Shown: one piece after another, positions 1 to 6,533 of the stretch
Numbering within the stretch: the stretch's first letter is position 1
Layout of the letters: each line of letters starts with the position of its first letter
Assembly (NCBI GenBank): GCA_024404435.1
Contig: JAKSPW010000012.1
Span: 1-15,546, forward strand
Length of the DNA stretch: 15,546 nt
DNA from: Clostridia bacterium
GTDB taxonomy: Bacteria; Bacillota; Clostridia; Oscillospirales; CAG-272
Reading direction: 5' to 3'
The notes under the pieces: generated by a model
Databases searched by the model: none
Seen by the model: the letters and a program-made list of their open reading frames with translations, nothing else
What the model was told of the DNA's origin: nothing
Program-made: the position numbers and the translations under genes

Positions 1-2225
1 TTGAGTACGAGTTCATGATCGTTAAGAATCTCTCCGGCGAAGTCGGCCCGTACGTTCCCGGCCCCGCAGCTGACGAATATCTTGACGACGTTGCTGAAAA
101 CTTCACAGACTACGTTGTAGTCCTCGAAGACGGCAACAGACCTTTCATCCAGTTCCCGGGCGGTGCAGCATACACTGTTGAGAACTTCAAGAAAGCAATC
201 CTTATGCAGCTCAATGACGGTCCGTACGACGTAAACTTTGACGAAGAATTCTTCATGGCATGCAAGACCACGCATGACTTTGGCGGTCAGGGCGATGGCG
301 ACAGCATCATGGACAACTTCGAGATCAGCTTCGTTAACACGGATACCGGTTATGAGACTGAAAGCTACACCTATGAGTTCTGCATCCTTAAGAACCTCTC
401 CGGTGACGTAGGTCCCGCAAACTGGATCGATCTCTCCGAAGACTACAGTGATGTAGAAGGACAGGTCAAACTGAACCTCAAGAAAGCAACGAAAGACGTT
501 GTTATCGACGGCGTTATCAACGGCGGTGAGTACTTCAGACTCGACGACGAGAACAGAACAAAGGTCGTTAAGCCCCAGAGCGGCGACTACGAGACAAGCG
601 TAACGTTCTACGGTTCTCACTCCGGCGACAGAGTCAACCTTGCAGCAGTTGTTAAGGCTGACAACTTCGCACAGCACGTCACATATGAAGACGGCAGATG
701 CGTTGGTGATGACTCCATCATCGCAGGTACATCCTTCGTTCTCAACACAATGAAGGCTGACGCTTCCACGCTCCTTTACTACGTAGTTTCCAAGTCGACA
801 GACGACGGTTCCTACAATGAAGGTACGTACGGCGGACAGGTCGGCGAACTCTGCGGCGTTGAATACAACCCCGTTGAAGGCGTTGACTATGTTATCACGT
901 ATGCTGACGGTAAGGCTACGATCGAGTGGTCTATCCCGATGGCACTCTTCACAGCAGCAGGCGAAACACTTGACGACGGTTCCGAGCTCTACCTCACGTT
1001 CGCAGCAATGAACGGCGAAGGCAACAGCTGGGACAGCGCTAACACTGTTTACGCTCGCGGCCTCGGTCAGATGGTTCCGTTCGCTAACGGTGCAGATCAG
1101 GTTTACCCGGCAATCTTCGTTCTCGAAGATTACGAGGCTCCGGCTCCCGCAGTCGATCTCGACTACATGATCGAGAACCTCACCGACTACGTTGTAGTTG
1201 ATGATGCTAACAGAATCAGCATCCAGATCAACGGCGGTTCTTACTTCAACAGCGAGAACATCAACAAGGCGATCTTCATGCAGCTCGGACTCGATGCAGA
1301 TAAGTACGCGCTCATCATCGATGACTCGAACCTCATCGCAAAGACCAATGACTTCAAGGGCGAAGGCGACGGCAACGGCGTCATGGATTATGCTGACCTC
1401 TCTCTCAAGGATCTCACAACAGATTATGAGACAGAAGCTTACACGTACGAAGTTAAGGTTGTTAAGAACCTCAACGACGACATCGGTCCCCTCAACTGGA
1501 TCGACACAGTTGAAGACTGGAGCAACGTTGAAGGTCAGGTTAAGGTTAACCTCCTGCCCGCAACTGCAGAAGTAGTTCTTGACGGTAAGGTTTCTTCCGG
1601 CGAGTACTTCAGACTCGACGACGAGAACAGAACAAAGGTCGTTAAGCCCCAGAGCGGCGACTACGAGACAAGCGCAGCATTCTACGCTTCTTACACAGGC
1701 GACTATGTAAACCTCGCAGCAGTCGTAAAGGCTGACAACTTCGCTCAGCACGTCACGTATGAAGGCGGCAGATGCGTTGGTGACGACGCTATCATCGCAG
1801 GTACGTCTTTCGTACTCAACACGATGAAGGCTGACAAGTCCACGATCCTCTACTACGTTGTTTCCAAGAGCACGGACGATGGTTCGTACAATGAAGGCAC
1901 GTACGGCGGACAGGTCGGCGAACCCGTTTTCGGTGAAGACTATCAGTACGATCCCGAAGCAGGCGTTGACTACGTGATCGAATACTCCGACGGTAAGGTC
2001 GTTATCGAGTGGAAAGTTCCGATCGGACTCTTCACAGACGGCACGATCGACAACGACACAGAGTTCTACTTCACGTTCGCAGCAATGAACGGTGCCGGCA
2101 ACGGTTGGGACAGCGCAAACACTGTTTACGCTCGCGGCCTCGGCCAGATGGTTCCGTTCGCTAACGGCGCTGATCAGGTATACCCGGGTATCCTCGTATA
2201 CAAGAACGACCTTTCAGAAGGTTAA
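1..2225 (+). CDS. Secreted-type modular protein with two CBM9-like domains (5'-truncated)
   Basis: The reading frame is already open at position 3 and has no start context. The ATG at 15 is internal, because the residues around it (YEF-x-I-x-KNLSG-x-VGP) recur about 122 residues later, so the true start is upstream of the window. What is visible is an alternation of a small module of about 120 residues (from the FTDYVVV motif to KNL-x-x-x-[VI]GP) and a larger module of about 230 residues. The larger module opens with VEGQVK, then VVIDG or VVLDG followed by GEYFRLD, and ends near QMVPFANGADQVYP. An IDG-x(4)-GEY opening and a late DY-V-I-x-YxDGKxxIEW strand are typical of CBM9-like (DOMON-related) sugar-binding domains. 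Order seen: end of small module, small, CBM9-like, short EAPAPA linker, small, CBM9-like, stop. No dockerin, sortase or SLH anchor is seen at the C-terminus, so any anchor would be upstream. The protein is very acidic. Probable role, inferred: surface or secreted carbohydrate binding. The small module is not recognised. Confidence 0.72.
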   Translation, partial: EYEFMIVKNLSGEVGPYVPGPAADEYLDDVAENFTDYVVVLEDGNRPFIQFPGGAAYTVENFKKAILMQLNDGPYDVNFDEEFFMACKTTHDFGGQGDGDSIMDNFEISFVNTDTGYETESYTYEFCILKNLSGDVGPANWIDLSEDYSDVEGQVKLNLKKATKDVVIDGVINGGEYFRLDDENRTKVVKPQSGDYETSVTFYGSHSGDRVNLAAVVKADNFAQHVTYEDGRCVGDDSIIAGTSFVLNTMKADASTLLYYVVSKSTDDGSYNEGTYGGQVGELCGVEYNPVEGVDYVITYADGKATIEWSIPMALFTAAGETLDDGSELYLTFAAMNGEGNSWDSANTVYARGLGQMVPFANGADQVYPAIFVLEDYEAPAPAVDLDYMIENLTDYVVVDDANRISIQINGGSYFNSENINKAIFMQLGLDADKYALIIDDSNLIAKTNDFKGEGDGNGVMDYADLSLKDLTTDYETEAYTYEVKVVKNLNDDIGPLNWIDTVEDWSNVEGQVKVNLLPATAEVVLDGKVSSGEYFRLDDENRTKVVKPQSGDYETSAAFYASYTGDYVNLAAVVKADNFAQHVTYEGGRCVGDDAIIAGTSFVLNTMKADKSTILYYVVSKSTDDGSYNEGTYGGQVGEPVFGEDYQYDPEAGVDYVIEYSDGKVVIEWKVPIGLFTDGTIDNDTEFYFTFAAMNGAGNGWDSANTVYARGLGQMVPFANGADQVYPGILVYKNDLSEG
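528..600 (+). repeat. Intragenic direct repeat, copy 1 (73 bp)
   Basis: This tract is identical base for base to 1602-1674. It encodes the start of the first CBM9-like domain (EYFRLDDENRTKVV and onward). Identity at synonymous positions, inside a longer and more diverged repeat, suggests recent homogenisation between the two domains or strong selection on codon use. Confidence 0.9.
1602..1674 (+). repeat. Intragenic direct repeat, copy 2 (73 bp)
   Basis: Second copy of the tract at 528-600, offset by 1074 bp (358 codons), at the same place in the second CBM9-like domain. The surrounding domains remain alignable over about 690 bp but contain many substitutions. Confidence 0.9.
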
Positions 2226-2239
2226 TTAACCTCCAGCTT

Positions 2240-2256
2240 GTCCGCAATCAGCGGAC
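2240..2256 (+). other. Small hairpin after the CBM9-like gene
   Basis: An inverted repeat GTCCGC / GCGGAC with a 5-nt loop lies 14 bases after the stop codon and just before the main terminator. It has no T-run, so it is probably an RNA 3'-end structure and not a terminator. Confidence 0.4.
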
Positions 2257-2262
2257 GAGAAC

Positions 2263-2296
2263 AAAGCACCTGCGGGAAACCGCAGGTGCTTTTATT
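2263..2296 (+). terminator. Rho-independent terminator of the CBM9-like gene
   Basis: A perfect 13-bp stem (AAAGCACCTGCGG with CCGCAGGTGCTTT) closes on a GAAA tetraloop and runs into TTTTATTTATT. It lies 37 bases after the stop and separates this gene from proS. Confidence 0.93.
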
Positions 2297-2317
2297 TATT
2301 AAAACAGTACGGAAATA

Positions 2318-2346
2318 TTGACATAACGGGGCGTTGAGGTTATAAT
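2318..2346 (+). promoter_or_regulatory. Consensus sigma-A promoter of proS
   Basis: TTGACA (2318-2323) and TATAAT (2341-2346) are separated by exactly 17 bases, a perfect match to the housekeeping consensus. Transcription should start around 2352-2354, giving an untranslated leader of about 40 nt, too short for a T-box. The ribosome site is a modest GGAAAGG at 2375-2381, ten bases before the ATG. Confidence 0.92.
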
Positions 2347-2391
2347 ATATATAATTGATATTATGTCGAAAAACGGAAAGGTTCAGAAAAA

Positions 2392-4110
2392 ATGAAAGTA
2401 TCAAAGCTCCTCGGTCAGCGCTTCAAGAACGCTCCCTCCGACTGCATCATCGAGAGCCACGCTCTGATGACACGCGGCGGTTACATGAAATATATGGCAA
2501 ACGGCATCTACTCGCTCTTCATGCCCGCAAAGCGCATAACGAAGAAGATCGAGGCGATCATCCGCGACGAAATGGACAAGGCAGACGGTCAGGAGGTCAT
2601 GTTCCCGGTCGCAATGCCCGCATCTCTCTGGGAGGAATCCGGAAGATACGAGTCGGTCGGAAGCGAGCTTGCCCGCTGGAAGGACCGCTCGGGAAATAAG
2701 ATGATCCTCGGCATGACTCACGAGGAGGCTGCAGTCCACCTTGCACGCGACACCGCGTCGTCCTATGCCGATTATCCGTTCATGATCTATCAGATCCAGA
2801 CGAAGTTCCGCGACGAGCCGAGAGCCCGCGGCGGCCTTATCAGAGTCCGCGAGTTCACGATGAAGGACGCATATTCCTTCCATACGTCGGAAGAGGACCT
2901 CGACAGATATTACGACATCCAGTTCAAGGCGTATGAGAACATCTTCCGCCGCGCCGGCGCGAAGAACGTCATCCCCGTCAAGAGCGACTCCGGCATGATG
3001 GGCGGCAACGTCTCTCACGAGTTCATCCTTCTCACCGAGATCGGCGAGGACAGCATCGCGATCTGCCCGGACTGCGGTTACAGCGCAAACATGGAAGCAG
3101 CAGACGTTATCGTGAAGAACGAGGCCGGTAAAGTCGAGGAGCTTGAGAAAGTCCTGACACCCGACTGCAAGACGATCGAGGACGTCGTGAAGTTCCTCGG
3201 CACGGATGTGCTTTCCTCCGCAAAGGCAGTCGTTTATCAGAGAAACGCAGACGACACTTACGTTGTCGCGTTCATCAGAGGCGACCTTGAGGTCAACGAG
3301 ACGAAGCTCCGCAACTACGTCAAGGCTGAGATCCACCCCGCAACGATCACCGAGGAGTCCGGCATAGTGGCAGGCTTCATCGGCCCCATGGGTCTCCCGA
3401 AGAACGTCACCGTCGTATTCGACAAGTCTCTTGAGGGCATTGAGAGCCTCGTCTGCGGTGCAAACGAAGAGAACTACCACTTCAAGGGCTTCAATATTGC
3501 CCGCGAGTGCGGCAAGGTCGAGTACGCCGACGTTGCAAAGATTTTCGAGGGCGGCATCTGCCCTGTATGCGGAAAACCGCACATTACGATCTCGAAGGGT
3601 ATCGAGGTCGGCAACATCTTCAAGCTCGGCACGAAGTATACAAAGAGCATGGATATGACGTATCTCGATGCTAACGGCGAAGCGCAGTACCCGATCATGG
3701 GCTGCTACGGCATCGGAGTCGGCAGACTCGCAGCATCCATCTGTCAGGAAAGCCACGACGACTTCGGACCGATCTGGCCGATGTCGATCGCTCCGTGGCA
3801 GGTCGAGGTCTGCAACCTCAGATGCGACGACGAAACCGTCAACGCGCAGGCGTCGAAGCTCTATGAGGATCTGACCGCGGCAGGCGTTGAAGTTCTGTAC
3901 GACGACAGAAATATCAGACCGGGCGCGATGTTCGCGGACGCAGACCTCTTCGGCATCCCCGTAAGAGTCGTTGTCTCGCCGAAGACCGCCGAGAGAGGCG
4001 TCTTCGAAGTCTCGTTCAGAGACAAGTCGTGGAAGGGTGACCTTCCGATCGACGGCGCTGTCGAAGAGATCAAGAAGATCGTCGAAGAACAGCTCGCAAA
4101 ATACAGATAA
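2392..4110 (+). CDS. proS: Prolyl-tRNA synthetase (bacterial type with editing domain)
   Basis: Class II aminoacyl-tRNA synthetase that charges tRNA-Pro with proline in the cytoplasm. The 572-residue length matches the bacterial family with an inserted editing domain. Visible features in order: the N-terminal region with motif 1 (about 29-75); the proline-pocket THEE (109-112); motif 2 (FRDEPRARGGLIRVREF, 139-155) and KDAYSFH; a CPDC pair (225-228); the YbaK-type trans-editing insertion (about 240-380, with KAVVY and GFIGPMGL), which hydrolyses mischarged Ala-tRNA-Pro; a second CPVC pair (390-393); motif 3 (GCYGIGVGRLAASI, 437-450); and the anticodon-binding domain (about 465-572, IAPWQV to the end). 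The two Cys pairs could form a small metal site. Motif 2 reads EPRARGGLIR where many relatives have ExRPRFGLxR, a mild variation. The gene is monocistronic, with its own consensus promoter and a hairpin after the stop. The ATG at 2392 fits the promoter and the family N-terminus. Confidence 0.97.
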   Translation: MKVSKLLGQRFKNAPSDCIIESHALMTRGGYMKYMANGIYSLFMPAKRITKKIEAIIRDEMDKADGQEVMFPVAMPASLWEESGRYESVGSELARWKDRSGNKMILGMTHEEAAVHLARDTASSYADYPFMIYQIQTKFRDEPRARGGLIRVREFTMKDAYSFHTSEEDLDRYYDIQFKAYENIFRRAGAKNVIPVKSDSGMMGGNVSHEFILLTEIGEDSIAICPDCGYSANMEAADVIVKNEAGKVEELEKVLTPDCKTIEDVVKFLGTDVLSSAKAVVYQRNADDTYVVAFIRGDLEVNETKLRNYVKAEIHPATITEESGIVAGFIGPMGLPKNVTVVFDKSLEGIESLVCGANEENYHFKGFNIARECGKVEYADVAKIFEGGICPVCGKPHITISKGIEVGNIFKLGTKYTKSMDMTYLDANGEAQYPIMGCYGIGVGRLAASICQESHDDFGPIWPMSIAPWQVEVCNLRCDDETVNAQASKLYEDLTAAGVEVLYDDRNIRPGAMFADADLFGIPVRVVVSPKTAERGVFEVSFRDKSWKGDLPIDGAVEEIKKIVEEQLAKYR

Positions 4111-4116
4111 TAATAG

Positions 4117-4150
4117 CGCGCCCGTCTCAAAGACGGGCGCGAAGCTTTTA
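4117..4150. terminator. Convergent terminator between proS and the DapB-like gene
   Basis: An 11-bp GC-rich stem (CGCGCCCGTCT with AGACGGGCGCG) with a 3-nt loop sits between two stop codons that face each other. Reading rightward it is followed by AAGCTTTTA; reading leftward by CTATTATTATC. Neither T-run is strong, but the placement suggests it serves both genes. Confidence 0.7.
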
Positions 4151-5179
4151 CAGATAAAGATGCGCGGGATAGGAAAGATGACGGGCGTACGGGAGTTTTT
4201 CGGACGTGACGTATCCGGGAGGTGCCGCGATCACATCGGGGATACGCGAGACGATCGTCGCGCAGGTATGCTCGACCGTTGCGGGATTTGAGACAGAAAA
4301 AACGGTGTCCGGCTCGCCCGTAATACGAAACTCGCACATATCTCCTTCGTCCTTCCCGTACACCTTTCCGATGCAGCCGAGCTCGACCGTCGGCCCCTGA
4401 TAGGTCTCGATCGTGACGAGCGCGTTCATGCCGATACAGCGTCCGGCTTTTACCGTTTCGCCGAGCGTTTCCGAGTAAACGTCGTGCGCGACGGTGTAGG
4501 GGACGCGTCTCTGCGAGATCGATCTGACCGTCCAGCCCATCTTGCTGCAGAGCGCTTCGCCGGAGTTCCAGACGTAGCTCGGCTCCTCCTCTTCGGGGTG
4601 AGCCGCACTCTTTTCGAATTCTTCCGTCGAGAGACCCACGCCGTGAGCCTTTGCAAGAGCTGTGCCGTAGTCCTCGACGTTGTAGCTGACCGACCCTTCG
4701 ATGCGGTCTATCCTTTGTATGCCTGCCGCGACGCAGGAGATGAGATTTATCCAGAAGATATCCTGCATTCCGGAACCGGTGACCGTGCAGGAATACTCCT
4801 TTGCCATCCTGTCAAGGCGTGAGGTGTTCACGGGAGCGGTAGTCCACGGGTAGATCGCCTCCTCGCAGGTCGTGATCACGTTGATCCCGCGCTTCACGCA
4901 CGCCTCGATGTGAGGCTCCATTTCCTCCATGTAGCTGAAAAGCGTCAGCACGGCGACGTCCGGCGTCGTCGCGTCGAGCACTCCGTCGGCGTTTTTCGAT
5001 ACGAGTATCCCCGTTTTGTAAGCGAGCCCGCACAGCTCACCGACGTCGCGTCCGACGAGGTCCTCGTCGTTGTCGATCGCCCCGACGAGCTCGATGCCTT
5101 TTTCGATCATGTAGCGCATGATATATCTGCTCATTTTGCCGCAGCCGTACTGCACGGCTCTGATTTTTTCGCCTGCCAT
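4148..5179 (-). CDS. DapB / 2,4-diaminopentanoate dehydrogenase-like NAD(P)-dependent oxidoreductase
   Basis: A 343-residue cytosolic oxidoreductase. The N-terminus is a Rossmann fold: [16 protein letters not shown] (9-24) has the GxGxM dinucleotide loop and LVGAIDND (31-38) ends in an acidic residue that would contact the cofactor ribose. [20 protein letters not shown] segment (73-91) followed by INVITTCEE (99-107) is characteristic of dihydrodipicolinate reductase relatives and of 2,4-diaminopentanoate dehydrogenase (the Ord enzyme of ornithine fermentation), whose length this protein matches. Where those proteins usually have a GxGxNPGF substrate loop, this one has [12 protein letters not shown] (135-146), so its substrate may differ. 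None of the other ornithine-fermentation genes (ortAB, oraSE) is in the window. The start is supported by GGAGG six bases upstream (5185-5189). It is transcribed divergently from asnA. The fold-family call is good; the exact reaction is unknown. Confidence 0.75.
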   Translation of the reverse strand: MAGEKIRAVQYGCGKMSRYIMRYMIEKGIELVGAIDNDEDLVGRDVGELCGLAYKTGILVSKNADGVLDATTPDVAVLTLFSYMEEMEPHIEACVKRGINVITTCEEAIYPWTTAPVNTSRLDRMAKEYSCTVTGSGMQDIFWINLISCVAAGIQRIDRIEGSVSYNVEDYGTALAKAHGVGLSTEEFEKSAAHPEEEEPSYVWNSGEALCSKMGWTVRSISQRRVPYTVAHDVYSETLGETVKAGRCIGMNALVTIETYQGPTVELGCIGKVYGKDEGDMCEFRITGEPDTVFSVSNPATVEHTCATIVSRIPDVIAAPPGYVTSEKLPYARHLSYPAHLYL

Positions 5180-5203
5180 ATTTACCTCCGTAATATGAAT
5201 TCA

Positions 5204-5217
5204 CGTCAGTATTGACG
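5204..5217. promoter_or_regulatory. Possible operator: CGTCA-N4-TGACG inverted repeat
   Basis: A 5-bp inverted repeat with a 4-nt spacer lies in the 150-bp gap between the divergent oxidoreductase and asnA, 25 bases upstream of the minus-strand start. It could bind a dimeric regulator or could be chance; no second copy was noticed. Confidence 0.25.
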
Positions 5218-5267
5218 CGATTTTTCCGGATAATTCATTATTTTTGCGCAGTTTTTGAAATATGATA

Positions 5268-5296
5268 TGGACAACGCGGTTTTGTTGTGGTAAAAT
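5268..5296 (+). promoter_or_regulatory. Probable sigma-A promoter of asnA
   Basis: TGGACA (5268-5273) and TAAAAT (5291-5296), 17 bases apart, each one mismatch from consensus. The predicted start near 5302-5304 leaves a leader of about 26 nt holding the GGAGG ribosome site (5318-5322), seven bases before the ATG. Confidence 0.8.
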
Positions 5297-5329
5297 GAAT
5301 TTGTATTTTTACGCCACGGAGGTTTTCCT

Positions 5330-6337
5330 ATGCCGAAAACAGTAATTCCCGACGGATATAAGCCGAAGCTCAGTATCTACGATACTCAGCGCGCTATCGA
5401 CTATATCAAGATCGTATTCAGCAGCTGCCTCAGAAGTGCGCTCGATCTGAAGCGCGTTTCCGCGCCGCTGTTCGTCACGCGCGGCTCGGGACTCAACGAT
5501 AACCTGAACGGCGTCGAGCGCCCCGTGGAATTTGACGTTCCCGCTGTCGGAGAGGACGCGCAGATCGTCCATTCTCTTGCAAAGTGGAAACGTCTCGCCC
5601 TTGCCCGTTACGGATTTCCCGTCGGAGTCGGTCTTTACGCTGATATGAACGCCGTGAGACGCGACGAGGAACTCGATAATATCCATTCGATATACGTTGA
5701 CCAGTGGGACTGGGAGAAGGTCATCTCAAAAGAGCAGAGAAACGTCGGATATCTGAAAGAGACCGTAAATCTGATAGTCAAAGCACTCTGCGAAACCAAC
5801 GACGCTGTAAAGGAGCGTTTTCCCGCGCTTGACTGCGAGATCTGCCCCGACGTCACGTTCGTCACCTCGCAGGAGCTTGAGGATATGTACCCGGCACTCG
5901 ATTCGCACGGCAGGGAAGACGCATTCGTGAAGGAATACAAAACGACGTTCATCATGAAGATCGGCGGAAAACTGAACAGCGGGAAGCCGCACGACGGACG
6001 CGCGCCCGACTACGACGACTGGGAGCTGAACGGAGATATTCTTCTGTGGAACGACGTACTCGGAAGATCGTTCGAGATATCCTCCATGGGAATCAGAGTC
6101 GACGCCGAATCACTTGAGCGTCAGCTTGAGCTTGCGGGATGTCCCGAAAGGCGGGAGCTTGAGTTCCACCGCCTGCTTCTCGAGGGAAAACTTCCGCTTA
6201 CTATGGGCGGCGGTATCGGTCAGTCGAGAATGTGCATGCTCATGATGCAGACGGCTCACATCGGTGAGGTGCAGGCGTCGATCTGGGATGAAACGACACG
6301 CACGGAATGTGAAAAAGCCGGAGCCATATTACTGTAA
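5330..6337 (+). CDS. asnA: Aspartate--ammonia ligase (AsnA-type asparagine synthetase)
   Basis: Makes asparagine from aspartate, ammonia and ATP in the cytosol through an aspartyl-AMP intermediate; it is a class II synthetase-fold enzyme related to AspRS and AsnRS. At 335 residues it is the usual family length (about 330). Diagnostic stretches are FVTRGSGLNDNLNGVERPVE (48-67), SIYVDQWDWEKVI (120-132) and, near the C-terminus, GGGIGQSR (293-300), the class II motif 3 with the ATP-binding arginine. The start has a strong GGAGG at good spacing and matches the family N-terminus (lysine-rich, then YDTQRAID). The gene is monocistronic with its own promoter and terminator and is divergent from the DapB-like gene. 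As ammonia is the nitrogen donor, this enzyme suits an ammonia-rich habitat such as the gut (inference). Confidence 0.97.
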   Translation: MPKTVIPDGYKPKLSIYDTQRAIDYIKIVFSSCLRSALDLKRVSAPLFVTRGSGLNDNLNGVERPVEFDVPAVGEDAQIVHSLAKWKRLALARYGFPVGVGLYADMNAVRRDEELDNIHSIYVDQWDWEKVISKEQRNVGYLKETVNLIVKALCETNDAVKERFPALDCEICPDVTFVTSQELEDMYPALDSHGREDAFVKEYKTTFIMKIGGKLNSGKPHDGRAPDYDDWELNGDILLWNDVLGRSFEISSMGIRVDAESLERQLELAGCPERRELEFHRLLLEGKLPLTMGGGIGQSRMCMLMMQTAHIGEVQASIWDETTRTECEKAGAILL

Positions 6338-6343
6338 GACTTC

Positions 6344-6383
6344 TGCGGACTTGTCAGTTAAGACAAGTCCGCATTTTCTGTTT
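6344..6383 (+). terminator. Rho-independent terminator of asnA
   Basis: A perfect 12-bp stem (TGCGGACTTGTC with GACAAGTCCGCA) with a 6-nt loop is followed by TTTTCTGTTT. It begins seven bases after the asnA stop. Confidence 0.92.
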
Positions 6384-6384
6384 C

Positions 6385-6417
6385 CCGAAGAGCCCGGAAG
6401 CATTCCGGACTCTTCGG
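6385..6417. repeat. Second long hairpin after asnA
   Basis: CCGAAGAG (6385-6392) pairs with CTCTTCGG (6410-6417). After one C/A mismatch, CCGGAA (6394-6399) pairs with TTCCGG (6403-6408), leaving a 3-nt loop. The structure starts immediately after the asnA terminator and has no T-run. It may be a backup terminator, a leader structure for the downstream surface-protein genes, or a protein-binding palindrome. Confidence 0.6.
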
Positions 6418-6495
6418 CTGACGGGAAATACGGTACTCCGCACAATGGTGGAGAAGTATTGGACTAAAGTAGAGGCAAGGAAAAGTTACAGACTG

Positions 6496-6501
6496 TATAA
6501 T
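6496..6501 (+). promoter_or_regulatory. Possible -10 element for the first SLH / beta-helix gene
   Basis: A perfect TATAAT lies 32 bases before the ATG at 6534, but at the expected spacing (6473-6478) the sequence AGGCAA is a poor -35. Since the asnA terminator lies upstream, a promoter is needed in 6384-6500; this is the best candidate, and an activator or alternative sigma factor may be involved. Confidence 0.45.
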
Positions 6502-6533
6502 TAACATAGGAAAATAGTATCGGAGGACAAAAA

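Noticed and set aside
15..17. ATG at 15 as the start of the CBM9-like gene
   Set aside because: The frame is open to the window edge, and the residues on both sides of the ATG belong to a repeated motif found again at 372, so it is an internal methionine.
2347..2391. T-box or other riboswitch in the proS leader
   Set aside because: The predicted leader is about 40 nt, too short for a T-box, with no specifier stem or antiterminator.
2222..2404. Small minus-strand frame in the gap before proS
   Set aside because: It is built from the terminator and the proS promoter read backwards and has no ribosome site.
2401..3756. 451-residue antisense frame inside proS
   Set aside because: Same register effect; the proS product is full length with all family motifs and this frame resembles nothing.
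6385..6417. Insertion-sequence end or attachment site after asnA
   Set aside because: No transposase or integrase gene is nearby, and no target duplication or partner repeat was seen; it is a local hairpin.
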